From positions 1-53,895 of IMG/VR virus record IMGVR_UViG_3300020472_000035: a DNA stretch of 53,895 nt, one strand, 5' to 3'. The position numbers were made by a program, and so were the translations under genes. Positions 43,301 to 46,217 of this stretch are shown here, piece after piece. The notes under the pieces are model-generated. The model was given only the letters and a program-made list of their open reading frames with translations. It was not told the origin of the DNA and ran no database searches. Each line of letters opens with the position of its first letter. Position 1 is the first letter of the stretch. The DNA is from a virus.

Positions 43301-43768
43301 TCCAACAGGATTAGACTGAGATGTTAATGGAAATCTTGAAGTAGTTCCATCAAAACTAGTTAAAGGACTTGCTAATTCAGACCATTTTAATTTTACCTGG
43401 TCATAATTAACACCAGGAGTCAGAGCAACGTTAGGAGCATGAGTAGTATTCTCATAGAAAATTACCTCATCACCAATTAAAACACTACCATTCTTATCTA
43501 AAAACCTATCAACACTCTCTACAACAATCGTATCGTCAGTTGCTGTTATCGCTTCTGTAACCTTAGTGGCACCATCTAGGATACCGATATCTAATTTATC
43601 AATATCGAGATAACCTAGAAAGTTATTTAAAATATTTTGTCCGAGACCTGTCTTTTCCTGAGAAGCATAATAGTACTCAAGAAATCTATTAAAGAGAGGA
43701 TATTCTGACTCTACGAAGTCTGGTGTCTGTGCGACTACCGCTTGTGATACCTTATTGATATTTGTCAT
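16373..43768 (-). CDS. Giant multidomain virion protein, 9,131 aa, in the gp7 position
   Basis: One uninterrupted frame of 9,131 codons (roughly 1 MDa), placed 5 nt after gp6 where T4 has gp7. Parts seen, by approximate residue: 1-40, a marine-phage N-terminal module (TPDFVESEYPLFNRFLEYYY); 310-615, Gly-rich GY repeats; 690-740, a conserved block (IKDFYSAKGTSYSISYLFKL, then YPKDQIIKPS); 1145-1350, more GY/GGGG repeats; 1430-1530, a YHYH-type segment (FDGNPIYGPYGYSDP); 1850-2210, a beta-propeller-like stretch; 2230-2430 and 4060-4260, LamG-like domains (DWTVEFMLYKD; DYTIEFWVRLDA); about 3480, a conserved GEWKEILLKNVHPASFKVFG; 4440-7800, about 29 repeats with a conserved Cys and YPR; then a beta-rich C-terminus with GSGYENP. 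It is probably a baseplate-attached fibre or wedge extension. Equivalence to gp7 rests only on position. No signal peptide or membrane segment is seen. Confidence 0.85.
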   Translation of the reverse strand: MTNINKVSQAVVAQTPDFVESEYPLFNRFLEYYYASQEKTGLGQNILNNFLGYLDIDKLDIGILDGATKVTEAITATDDTIVVESVDRFLDKNGSVLIGDEVIFYENTTHAPNVALTPGVNYDQVKLKWSELASPLTSFDGTTSRFPLTSQSNPVGPPSAQHLIVRIYGDWLIPNVDYTVDGSHIVFATPPRARIPADDAAYTYITYLNGFIENELVAIDNISGSFGESKRQFTITKGGVRYEPIVDEYVIAVYDNVLLQPKIDYFLDGDQFIFKTAPLNGRILSLYAIEAPIPSFGSGAVGYAQISDTGTITGIAVNTTGSKYRFPYPPKVSITADTGGSGASATALVNGVKSLALLNGGYGYSESNPPVVQVQSPTLDGSTQATLKATVTNGAVTRIDIENSGSGYTFTPRITFRQPGGATLGTGQILSGSISTVPPITYGGFGYTTAPEVYVDEPTGDNPVRANIQATIVEGSISALTILNAGQGYTSTPRIAIIDPVGAQVLETIIDTDGRVTAIELLNGGSGYEDVPSVYIVDNRLDDRGNFIGGSGAKAVASIFNGQITDINVTEFGSGYSSATPPTIVIQAPPEAEASATIGVDEVTGFNINQSGSGYTKAQFLGCARAASAISSYTESGNANFTNDTIAAAHALDAPVKCLDSLFVKRLLDKYTEQFLPDVPTLDYTKIDVRTAIKTIKDFYSAKGTSYSISYLFKLLYGEQVNISYPKDQIIKPSAATWSIDTILRATIVTGDPADIKDGLLTQDADIADDNIKAATALVENFISIKTSEVEIYELILSEETIDGKFIVPYKTKLAEPLSATDGIITVDSTIGWPERNGEFVIGGSSDITEVIQYKEKSLNQFIECTRSVNGVVEDWDSATEVKSNFKVYVNKGTAQEVVMNVVGIVDAQQTTLTDTGSYYLPGDKLAISKLGGTDTKSELITWLYNVKKLISITGITFGGVNDQSATVTCANAHGLLVGDQVTIYGANPIIYNGTFLVTSRDSSTVFQYNLPQPGGVIPQGNILVSIDLNKGKSTSNQILTAIGSYTTNVQNTFFNDSYVYVASTGIPNYNIGPFPGSALLPGNQRKLNRFPRTAQTISTKNLINPGPIGTWVNGVSVWSYKSSLYKTFGAVTGISITNVGKEYDAASPPNITISGGSGSGAAASVIVNGSLSEVEVLTGGSGYTSSPLVSIVGGGGSGAAATAIITKGIVSRILINSGGTGYTSQPQITIVGGGGTGATATANVRGPIQSISVTSGGASYTSKPDVKLSSGSGAVAQAIVQNGRIISIAIISAGSGYTTAPEISIQGDGFGAVARASIDVDGENAGRVTSVEILNRGIGYIQGTTLINLTSVGQDALFAANVFQWTYNLQETTTLDDAKGGVFEGYNNQYGGEYAHLSNPQRLRYVLGDNLQEPTIGNVIEQAEQLDHSPIVGWAFDGNPIYGPYGYSDPTDQVSAINRLNTSYRLKAELVYDVITNPYPVRTAGPLLTEEPAGKFVEDYDYVFGLGDLDQYNGRFCKTPEFPTGRYCYFVTIDTTEQGNPEFPYVLGPSFNSVVDTWNLSTSAVQQNIPTGVVRYRDPYENVDIDVERAPNASTNALTTEDGELLLFEVEDENRDAVISQDETDDPDQIFEESPLQLFDYFPKVKFDSKVDIEVETITKFEDASVTGFTVENPGTSYQVNDRLDFDNTGTDGTGVSARVSHIKGETVNNYSFENVGGVNYGVLTTALPHNLVTDDQVVVSYTPIMNNTNKTFVVKQIKGVEEIIVNQSGSGYNSEIPPTMIIDGDGSGSTLQAVVSTVGSISEVKILNSGQDYTTNPRVILSHPQIYKKADYYVSKIENENYVKINDVYVNAAKEVFICGKTKDSFGYTIGFVSKLSATGVKDWEKTIKSTTGQQEVELEKILVDGNDIYAVGHNRPNSNILEAYNPDVILCKYTQADNGLSATLQYQKGYAGISGSTRSDNVSAIAKYSDTRFAIGGYTNTNSGNPYDAYIAVVDTVGNFAVKRKITSTNVSEKITDLLVNGTDIYYTFEIASTPNGASIDTGIGKAQLGTSAITLEWNKQLYNALYSFMDTSLSVDEFNELYITASTRLKADNTTKDGFWVGKLNTSGEILWNYRYAVAGGYTSYVAARSHIDIFGDLNIAVNKSLNATGEKTVDTVKIGYNGVIKNQTNNNFNVNNVEGITAYGLYPDSSGDLHVYGQTSWNRNELLLEFTNGETTDTTGHYTPTFIGEGDALKFDSTNGFAKLLGKDTVTPTTWENAVIKLAGADLGTKMASDWTVEFMLYKDTANSNTQTHNQTQQTLIAIGDATVSTGGLWLYYDIASGELQLVVTASGTALNSASGALQSTVTTMFADNTWQFIGLKKEGGQFTAYVNGIQVLQGTIDNTAFGNKDLYIGNIPGRSGTLDNWRSNEQGQYWVDNLRLRNRAVTPTVPGDVTNYPVAGGFGESNIWVDTAWFSTYTNKYDYIDYTGWGLKVDKNADATRIGTQTTQTNTQLGFTRTAIAIQTGNELTINNTGFALAEAGFQNLDFDDADTSMTQDSESLNYLQDVWSSRTATVPSPGSQKLKVTAVVKDRYFFKVTPTVKIDNIQELTLNQQFVFTTGAKLVLNNDSDVFINSGYIIRQDTVNKKIYLAVNNNPWSNDLNTGKLLTEQFNEQSSYGIVGPIPADINELVFTFSQVNNTTPGTFDIDLNTYDHPEGGTNNLDDLCKLKPYSDDDYSIRIDEVSGGSPFIVGSVININSGDISYNSEYTTAQITNLTGVLKITLVATLTKTLQVTAVGNSDEVYVITGSSHYLTEGEVINVDGNPSQTYDPGSGPVVYDEYDGAFPIHSVVSPVEFTYKLNQVALTSPAPSGSSVSIYVKSPVLKMYYGHQYLFDVSHSSMAGGNLSFSKDNLYKLEYSFNSIERVGTPGITGQGVPTPTVKLKVDDDIVTNISYYFDPSRPDAATSPVIPSSYLDVTDSPYKGQFTIHSISGATITRGADTIKFRLANEPEGNADIINTTYSTSSLKAVGSINDIRIVNPGGFYTRLPVVTTIQSSRQIERVQINEPGTEYAVGVYNSVPIGGDGEGGFVSITVADGTDDDGVTIPGQIQEVVVTSPGKGYTTATIDVESISGILGAGLTGSGVDLTVVIPPVGTGASIFTRGTKVGKIKKLKNNNFGYDYPHDYTLRPEISFPINAQLTSTSILDSITITDPGSGYSQSPTVVITGGGGFNATAEATIKNGRLDDIIVKDPGSGYSSAPVVSLRSSFNYVVNLDLGLLQFAFPHGIQNGAEVTLTVTDTGDGADFPLAAGAIGRLNASNTYYAIAGAANSLETNQLKLAITASNAALGDAITFVNAGEGRQTVLTESFGGAATANVVTSTFLEGELVYQGDSLDAATASGYVSTNSGWQVGPRVIKIVDYTGDFSENQRITGVISKSSGIISDLKVARGVLEIGSITKTTGQFIDDIGKPSEIIQKIQDSYYYQDFSYAVKSAVSIGEWKEILLKNVHPASFKVFGELNLSDYGQIPNKETDFQITKAVELAREAIVPNIQSFSLVEPVYSEFNNSEVLFRQKRLTSSENILTSVVQRLDDISNQFDGVKTQFPLQVNGDNVVANANQLMIILNGVAQTPGTSFTILGDSIVFSQPPQPPASVKYVNVDIQQIDIKQVVFTNISGIFPIRGNTMVGQESLTRFTVTAIVGDDVQGYFTEGTAFQANELVNNSATGFVANYVSISDISNLGLFVFGETVSNHDGQTAKVEAINLAGGAEDPLAQLRYGVGPSTAAIEVVAPKQISTDPDTPPAAGTFVVSSNYQIGSEIVTVTQITVNNDSWTLEVTRGQLGTTAFTQAEDGPVYSTSIAVNNKLTLSKTTGTYQSTPGLFDLALDDVIMGAQSGVVARLTATATYQDPTTNEFIGQVNISEGSSFFGLLFNRVTSITYPNIVLDDISKSTISVVDYETFTTDIDSQFPANEYVSNIVIPYDNANGTLVVGEMIRNYKISYGNNIGDFVTGEDGKARKLTFKDKQGSGLFGTGQIIRTRDTKAEVIGFNYSGNTIYLGKIGRSLRHGADYHVINFSNSAQLDTAQKKFGTASLLLDAATNDYVQIPKSSEFAPGTGDYTIEFWVRLDAASLTGTITLVDMRESATEVAPRIYLEAAQVRLNVNGSDIANTGANVLNNNVWYHLVIQRTGTDVKIVSNGTEIGTGTDSGNYTANKPIRIGSDWQGLNSLAGWIDEFRYSRLARYATVPFTSPNGIWQGDTDTKLLVHFDGADAATVTEDWSGGESFGKGEFVNNDALSVTYKSNIAGAPTGFNGKIHRYKNAADLLILNKELLAQESVYIMKQVYPAHTIIGSESDCEDDVRDVIDSLVEDLRNGSNHHMWKASSYYVDRTTNPVTILNVEDDVSMTVYTFEVLDRIIKYIVTNTPWDIQGDHGLIQHYDTSITNDGYTTQVLEKYSPTDISYHPTMGDMLITAANHNLNGPHHITATNAAYTATTGVLTITVPTSQVSVTGATYDHATGVMVLTIGAHTLTTDDSVKIATGGITFSCDNSGVGTGAYPRAAGANTPNGEDYAYDKYLRIQDVTATTISVNVNGGAGAISHAYAHTYSSSLSNCLTVGHGLKNGDRIKFEPNSITMTCTCDNNTVSQSYPRPEDPAGQGWLEVSNVATGTFDVNVGKSPAISYTAASATYDADTGFLTMDIGDNDLKPGSKHSVHNADYTASTGVMTMNVGNDQYHVRDADYSAISGDLELTIDAHNIETGQKVKISDNSLHFSCDMDGHTTTHSYPRQSDPAHNNQLEVSHVTDTSITVNVGISPKVTLTPTAATFTPTTGVMALTVGDHDLQAPSVHSPTSAAYDPNTGVVTLTLANHGFAEGDKVRLADNALTMSCNFGGATGGAAQKTYPRSTDPISGKFIPITNVTANTFDIQCLAIIPSTNTDAHSFVSFAAGGLERQNTSIRIKSNSLLFTCGYGTGVHSYPRSIVDLHTVTTGAYNPTTGIMTLDLVAGHGMKNGDRVRIPDYNIVMTCAKDDHTTQHSYPRPGDYISGKWIPVQNVQSTSVDVQVLDVVPSTNTSAHTFVGYMGNLEQHRDMFYEMPVNIDSVGSRHTITAASYSGATGVMTITIGAGHSFNNGDKVMIQDDTLSLTCSFGSGGTKTYPRATDYASSRWLEVSNVSGNDFDVQVLDVVPSTNTDTHTFSSAVANGLTHQSGVITINVGKSSNTTTHTFDSAVADAIICGGDYKHKFKSADPNPITVEHGFYTGDRVMFDRDSLIFKCSMDNYGSEHTYPRITDPYYNKWLPISNVTHTEFDVNVGTTANVQHNVTGATYDNASGDMVLTIGANHGLQVGDDVIIGNNALTFTCSMDGNTANKTYPRNITSTHSVDYTGVSYNSTTGVMSIQTDGDHGFQDGDKITIADNSLSFTCGEDNHITTHTYPRSTDPISGKYIEVFNCQASTFDVNVLMGTTPTNTTDHTCTASTANSITRRIDRAYESSIPISFVDQTAGTITVNVGAAPQVDYDVSDASFDTASGVMTLQVGRRTATGATYDPSTGNLKITTGAHSLTTTDSIKIVANSLTFSCTYGAGIHNYVGGNVTNAVSVSGTNEDVNFASYVAQTGYLIVNIGSHSYTTSDTITIAQDALTFTCSLDNHGSNHTYPRATDPAFNTALPILAVDQLNGTITCAVGVSSPGNTYPRSSGAATTSGADYAYDKWLPITAYDSTSFTVNVNGGQGQISIGNEAHTFVSAAANGIVTKNHLTPNTKIKIPANALSFSCTYGSGNHTYNGGTASNAVNEVGTSNQYNVTNATYTHSTGELVLTTNSTTITAPTTHTPEAGTTYEPSTGIMTIKKTGHGFAAGDLVKLADNAVTFKCAQDNYISLHSYPRASDPISDKWIAIVGIVDADQYNIQVLDVVPSSNSTAHTFVSATTNGIQHASSMITIDANSLSFTCDADSNNSSHTYPRSTDPFYNTNIAVEGVSGGTLTVNVGKVAGGQVKTYPRASGCTGGNCVGGADPFYDKPINIDSVTDYEITLNVGIASGTSAPHTWAGGLAKGAVVAGAPYTHTWAGGTASNAVTSGGSYTHQFISASPGGMTRSGETLKLLKDALTFTCSQDNDSTDHSYPRVDDPFYNTALPIWGNGSTSRMTVEGATYNTVTGMLTMTILNHGLTTSNEIRIENYSLTFTCGKDNHSTEHAYPRPNDPFAARWLKINAASDHTFTVFVGKAGVEGQFGHLFVKSNPHGIVKRDNSVTINVGATPTVAYTPSAATYNPSTGALALTIDAHSHPAPTTHTPTDVAYNPVSGVMTLTIAGHNFSNGEKVKIADGGLKLSCNFGGASGGAAQKDYPRASDPVSNKWIEIFNVTTDTFDVQVLDAIPSTNVDTHTFVSAVSGCVSKANSTIKIAPDSLIMTCAMDGSVEKHTYPRSNVATHTAGTGTIYNPVTGALTVNIPTESFTPTAVTYNPTSGDMTMTISANAGSYNISGATYSPSAGTLVLTIGSHSLTTNDRIKFTPESIKFTCDFNNDNNQTVKSYPRSAGASTATGADYAYDTWLDIAAVGATTIEVNVNGGAGAITDISNHTFTSALDGAIQVGHGIIPGNKIKLAPNSLTMTCDYNSDGNTTQKTYPRASGATTTSGADYAYDTWLQVRAADSNTITVNVNGGQGAITDTTTHNFVSASANAVTLGHGMVSGTPIKIKDNSLKFRCLEDQNATIHTYPRATDPASDKWLFISKVTDSQFEVDILQGTTPTNTTTHTYAGSDTDGIIQGDPLVAQAIPIDAVGATTVTVNALDGYSPSFTPAHTLSSVAPYRFTPSTVAYDPATGHMTITVPTTQHTASAVTYNPVTGDMEITVGSHSLAVGQEILIAPNSLIFTCDYNNDGNTTNKSYPRATGAATPSGADYAYNNHLPIRATTATTITVNVNGGGGAVTDTSAHNFVSASAQGISIFHGIRSGEKIRITNESLSFRCAKDQYSSIHEYPRTTDPASGRWLTVVNPTNNTFTVDVGVAAFADQYTHTFESSSVNSITRAIVTTGGNYHHTFKSGLTNGIRTGGEYTHTFVSAAHRGIHVAGDSIYIADDSLRFTCSKDAHATQHDYPRASDPASKQVLEVKNASANTFVVNVGKSPSDNVHDHKFVSADSNCITKSDYKVTSCSDVYTTSNNLISILTDTISNAALTTPVDHLATVTDLGPVHEYVGGTIHSYMEVPFKVTYDNPGADLVYTDRIDIFSRYRFRDAAELIRQNRGAIVDKAAYDMLQKYPALAQDMPRNQNGGSTDGTERCKTDLGQVVDGIATDIEQGGNKNVITAAGFYLGLNDEIQHIRLQLPQSVYVHERLIYYLKQAVDGTLTQDNTENLIVGDWGVTNNDSTTQYDVYNASYIPSTGDMTLTVAVNTGTFSVTGAVYNPTSGDLSLTIGTHTLVIGDQIGIKTESLVFTCDYNGNGNQTQKAYPRSFGANTTNGADYAYDNFLPITAVNQGGGTITVNVNGGQGAVTDTTTHNFVLTASATNCITVGHGFSVGDSIQIADDALTFNCQMNAGATNKTYPRATDPFYQKPVTIDAVTTTTITVNVGATPEVKYTATNAEYNPTGGNLKLWIGNHNLKVGHPIRINPNSLKFRCFMDDYMTLKSYPRTTDPFYNLPMEITEATAETISVLVGTTPKVLHNVSNATYNPTTGVMVLTLAVNHGLVANTSIKLAPNSLTFTCDFNSDGNVTQKSYPRSAGASTGTGEDYAYDTAINIDSADQAAGTITINVNGGQGAISDTTTHNYVSSLAGAVISGGDYLHQFASADIEGIIAGGDYVHAWAGGTASNAISVIGDCADVKTNIEALITSVNDIIAPTGLDYHIAGNRLYFNREYIAQDVTSSIVNEFTYQAGSANYQAFTFPSPGGVSGQLTCERDVELIVKSIISDLQTGGNNSTIKALEYYVAADGTLTQVEDEVIATVYGMTVLKTVGAEVVRNNAYNSSESIPFGGYQSQGASSPAYRDTESTTDIDEVVGRWNELVDIVIDFFAPGKDDARSGMKNILFNANYYKEELTNLVNTQFGNGQWIYNDFVDELLGNMVQDSITTDIEHKHEARVLQLASVAGNFIVGEILTDSTTGGYAMILEWDAKDSRLYIGPYMNNLPVAIGNTVQGQTTGAGVIASNGVSAPFDWYTHPANVEILRNARLITSTVQDQIVSNNIGYQYPEDLTSGNTLTNATITSNALVGPDNSLTADKIVTTAIAGEHNMFRNYSLNAYETWDSGSVKFDTTNETFDTGEVGTVPSQQFTYSIFLKAAEFSNVRVMVSLDEDTATKQQAFFDCDLTTGTTGSLFTPQGGVTVNDHGIIPYGSGWYRAYITITCSFGFSQLRQQVIVKNATGQTNYTGDGTSGIYGWGQKLTKNVIDPYASGSGEIFYADTAYNIKTYTINQLEIWIDQALHGGLLNPSAQSGFVPYFSESASNNYDPFSIARLTRYSLDIIRNQLLNSTYYTDIIVQHGIKLATKTYGTRDVPVGIAGGLNASDYLYGMSSGAYGELESIGMNEGEIVEVHQRFRIDADIIDGPFIMNETCQKQGDATVTGRIYGFFEDENFKYLDVAVTGGTFAVLDYVVGATNTTTAQINAIEDRIQITDLVGEFADNIPFKGYDSGATAVPTGFLKAEAAVTDNSGGKLTVDTETLTGTFETTATIYPATSKLYIDVLKYDGLDLNIGHRISSTGHYRLGISIIDNKNVFVVGNKLNKITNGIMDINNYGNITEVDIDNNLVYIDIVKGDIQNGDQVGDFATGVDPVNPQGHANVVTRVVVTGAATGLVQAIQTAGLHKRFYLSDVRGTFSGRDGIMSKDNYKGSILSKVDLKGRVERAFRGFDGSQTTFKLTIENGTKYFPDPAGHMLLFINGVLQPPGSANAYTAFSDNIQFTEAPDLGASFTGFYVGKLRQLDDISFEFDSLRQSFNLRRDDVFYSLTLTDGVQSSTILPENNIICSLNGVIQEPGVGFELVGSRIIFSEIPRVGSTFVAFSYVGSEADVDAAEVVPPIEVGDFIDIQGETEDREVAVIESSNSLITFDYLGSVFGQDAKGSAQLTSGTIEKVQVTSGGSGYTTRPTVRVDSISGFDGNIRALVGVAGVEISNAGSGYENPIVSVETSVPDDWTAPDLSLYGEEPVDPETP
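20380..30440 (-). repeat. Array of about 29 divergent protein repeats (conserved Cys plus YPR) inside the giant gene
   Basis: Each unit of about 85-110 residues reads roughly: ATYNPTTGVMTLTIG, H-G-L-x(2)-G-D-x-I-K-I, a NSLTFTC core, a D/N-rich loop, TYPR, a spacer, then VNVG and HTFVSA. By eye I count 29 Cys cores; 27 keep YPR. Three subtypes are visible: TDPFYN with VNVG endings; GADYAYD with VNVNGGQGAI endings; and DPISGKW with VLDVVPSTN endings. Copies also resemble each other at DNA level (for example GAATTAGGAGCAAGTTT near 20,720 and 23,995), pointing to duplication rather than convergence. A helical module at about 21,700-22,370 interrupts the array. Confidence 0.85.
33990..34640 (-). 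repeat. Gly-rich GY repeats in the giant gene, third cluster
   Basis: The giant protein here (about residues 3040-3260) shows units such as ITDPGSGYSQSPTVVITGGG, VKDPGSGYSSAPVVSLR and VTSPGKGYTTATIDVES, the same family as the clusters near 40 kb and 42.4 kb. Spacing is less regular than in the other clusters. Confidence 0.65.
39720..40340 (-). repeat. Gly-rich GY/GGGG repeats in the giant gene, second cluster
   Basis: About five tandem units of roughly 35 residues (about residues 1145-1350), for example SGGTGYTSQPQITIVGGGGT and TGGSGYTSSPLVSIVGGGGS, each followed by GA-A-A and a short hydrophobic strand. The regularity suggests a beta-helix or fibre shaft built by tandem duplication. Confidence 0.75.
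41930..42830 (-). repeat. Gly-rich GY repeats in the giant gene, first cluster
   Basis: About seven units (residues about 310-615) of the pattern I-x-N-x-G-x-G-Y-x(3)-P-x-V/I-x-I, for example LNAGQGYTSTPRIAIIDP and LNGGSGYEDVPSVYIVD. They follow the N-terminal module and precede the conserved helical block near residue 690. Confidence 0.75.
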
Positions 43769-43773
43769 CTACT

Positions 43774-45798
43774 CTACAAACAAGATGATGTGTTTAAGTT
43801 GGTTGCTGTCTGGGTTGCGACCGTAACCGTTGAAGGTGTTTGGTCGAAAATTGTTGGTGTCAAACTATTTAGTGGGATAGTGGGAGGTGGTGCAGTTCCT
43901 ACAGCAGCTACTGTAATTTCTGGCAATACGATATTAATAATTGTCCCTGGAGTAGAAGCAGGAATACTATTAGAGTTTGAAGGGATGAACTGGACTGGTA
44001 TTTGAAGATCTACAGGAAGTAACGTAGAATCTGTAACAGATCCAGCTCCTGTTTGAGAATCAGTGATATTAACTGCAGTCAGTGATATGTTTAATCCCGC
44101 ACCAATAATAGCAATTGGTCCAAAGGCAATTTCACCAGTATCATAGTTAACAGTACCAGCATTGGCATTAGTATAGATTTTTCTGGTTCCTGTGTTATAG
44201 AACGTTCTTAAATTTCCATAACCATCATCTTCAAATTGCTGATCAACACCTGGTCTGTCAGAAGTTCTAAATGTTCCAGAAAGAAGAATTGGTTCCTTTT
44301 TACAAACGCCATCACCACCATCCTTACTTGGAGCACTATTATAGAGTGCAGAACCAGTAGAAATGGAATATGTGTTAGTTTGGTTCGTAGTAGGTTTAAT
44401 ATAACGTAAAACTGTAGTTTGAAGAGAAACGTCAGTTACACACCTATCTGCTAAAGTAATTGCTTTTTCAAACTGTGATGATCTAAACGTTGAATTAAAG
44501 TTATTGATTTGAGTCTGTGTTGCCCAAGCCTCAACAGCTGCAGATACATTTGTTTTAATTGTAGAAGTATCAGATCCACAACCAGTATCATACTGAACAA
44601 ATACTTTTGGATAAATGTATACATTCTCTGGGTCAATTACAACAGGATCAATAGATGCCATTGCATAACCCCTTAAATCAGCAGCAATACTTTTTTTAGT
44701 CTGATCATTAAGGAGTGATCCAGTTTTTGTCTTAATAGCAATGTAAACTTTACCGTAAATTGGTGGATTTAGTGAGTCACCACCATATGCAACAACAGAT
44801 TCTGCATTATCATAGACCTTTTTAGTGATAATTGAGTAATCTTGTGCTGTTACTGCTCTGTACTGAGAAGAATAGTATCTTGGAGCGTTATATTTGATAG
44901 ATTCAATAGTTTCAGCAACTTCTCCGTTACCAGACTTCATTTTCAAAGTCATAGTAATATCAGATGCTGTATAGGTTCTTGCAAGACTATCTTCGCATCT
45001 ACCAATGAAATTAAAGACATTTACGTCATTTGCTTCCGCACCATCAGTTACCAAGTATTCTAAGGTTACAACCTCACCATCAGATAGAGCACGACCTATG
45101 CTATCATCACCGAATTTTATCTCATAACGCATATCTTCACCCTCAGAGAGGAAATATACACGTGATGTAGGAGTAAGACTTGTTATAGTATCAACTTTAT
45201 TGTATAAATCTGATGTTGTAGAAGTTTCGTTTGCCTTTACATTAACAGTGAGTGTAGAAATATCACAATTTTCAGAAGGTATCTTGTAGACTTGTGAAGC
45301 AAATGTATTAACTGTGTATGAGAACTGAAGAATTGCCCCTTGCTTTACTGTAACATCATCATATGTTGCAATTCCAGTGGTAGGATCAACAGATATTGTA
45401 GTATCTGCTAAAATATTCCACATAAATGCACCACCTTGCAAGATTGCACCTTTCTTAAGGGTAACTGTGCTAGGATATGCCTCACTAGTCTTCTTAGTCT
45501 GTAAAACAAGCTTCACACACGCCCTAGCAGCGACTACAGAGCGTGGAACATAGTTTAGGAGTTTTGCTATATTAACGACGTTATCTCTTACTGTAGCAGA
45601 CGGTAGGAATGCCTCATTCATGCTCATGTTAGCATTGAATGCGGTATAGTAAGTATTGTATGCTAGAGTATCAATCAGATACGATAGCGCAGCACCTTCA
45701 AAGTCATAATCTGTAAACTCTGATCTGGTTCTTAGATATGATTTTATTGAAGACTTAATATCTCCAAAATCTAATGCTGTTAAATTGTTTGGCTGCAT
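43774..45798 (-). CDS. 6: Baseplate wedge subunit gp6
   Basis: A 674-residue protein, close to T4 gp6 (660 residues). The N-terminus (LTALDFGDIKSSIKSYLRTR and FEGAALSYLIDTLAYNTYY, then MNEAFLPSATVRDNVVNIAK and LLNYVPRS) is characteristic of the gp6/baseplate J-like family. The central part carries a FGDDSIGRALSDGEVVTLEY motif and an RAVTAQDYSIITKKVYDNA block also typical of baseplate J proteins. gp6 forms the inner ring of the T4 baseplate and joins neighbouring wedges. Its start overlaps the gp25 stop by one base (TAATG) and the giant gene follows after 5 nt, so SET protein, gp25, gp6 and the giant protein are one late unit. The C-terminal tail is Thr/Pro-rich (PPPTIPLNSLTPT). Confidence 0.9.
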   Translation of the reverse strand: MQPNNLTALDFGDIKSSIKSYLRTRSEFTDYDFEGAALSYLIDTLAYNTYYTAFNANMSMNEAFLPSATVRDNVVNIAKLLNYVPRSVVAARACVKLVLQTKKTSEAYPSTVTLKKGAILQGGAFMWNILADTTISVDPTTGIATYDDVTVKQGAILQFSYTVNTFASQVYKIPSENCDISTLTVNVKANETSTTSDLYNKVDTITSLTPTSRVYFLSEGEDMRYEIKFGDDSIGRALSDGEVVTLEYLVTDGAEANDVNVFNFIGRCEDSLARTYTASDITMTLKMKSGNGEVAETIESIKYNAPRYYSSQYRAVTAQDYSIITKKVYDNAESVVAYGGDSLNPPIYGKVYIAIKTKTGSLLNDQTKKSIAADLRGYAMASIDPVVIDPENVYIYPKVFVQYDTGCGSDTSTIKTNVSAAVEAWATQTQINNFNSTFRSSQFEKAITLADRCVTDVSLQTTVLRYIKPTTNQTNTYSISTGSALYNSAPSKDGGDGVCKKEPILLSGTFRTSDRPGVDQQFEDDGYGNLRTFYNTGTRKIYTNANAGTVNYDTGEIAFGPIAIIGAGLNISLTAVNITDSQTGAGSVTDSTLLPVDLQIPVQFIPSNSNSIPASTPGTIINIVLPEITVAAVGTAPPPTIPLNSLTPTIFDQTPSTVTVATQTATNLNTSSCL

Positions 45799-46217
45799 TA
45801 TTCAGGTCTCTGTAACACGAAATTGACGGTTTCCACAATGGGTTGGCCAACTATTCTATATTCAACAGTTACATCAAACGAATTGGTATCATCATTAGCC
45901 CTAACAGTAATTGGTCCTAAAGTTATTCTAGGCTCATACTGACCAAGAGTATTTATGATCTCATCCCGAATCGCATCTGCTGTAAACAGATCCATCGGTT
46001 CAAAAAGCAAATCGAAGACACCTGATCCAATTTCAGGTTGGAACAATTTCTCTCCCCTTTGTGTAAGTACTAAATTTTTAATTGATTGTTTGATAGCATT
46101 CTCATTCTTTACCACACCAGCGTCTTTTGTAAAGGTATTCATAAGCAACCCAATGCCTACATCCTTATATGCACGTGATAAATTGACTTTAGATCCTCTA
46201 ATCTCTTTTAACGCCAT
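45798..46217 (-). CDS. 25: Baseplate wedge subunit gp25
   Basis: A 139-residue protein of the gp25/GPW lysozyme-like family. Hallmarks are LTQRGEKLFQPEIGSGVFDL followed by LFEP (residues about 51-74) and the EPR motif at 95-97 (GQYEPRITLG), which in T4 gp25 contributes to the wedge core with gp6, gp7 and gp53. The family is about 130 residues, so this is full length. It lies directly upstream of gp6 (TAATG overlap) and downstream of the SET-domain gene (TGATG overlap), so it is translationally coupled on both sides and expressed late. Confidence 0.93.
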   Translation of the reverse strand: MALKEIRGSKVNLSRAYKDVGIGLLMNTFTKDAGVVKNENAIKQSIKNLVLTQRGEKLFQPEIGSGVFDLLFEPMDLFTADAIRDEIINTLGQYEPRITLGPITVRANDDTNSFDVTVEYRIVGQPIVETVNFVLQRPE

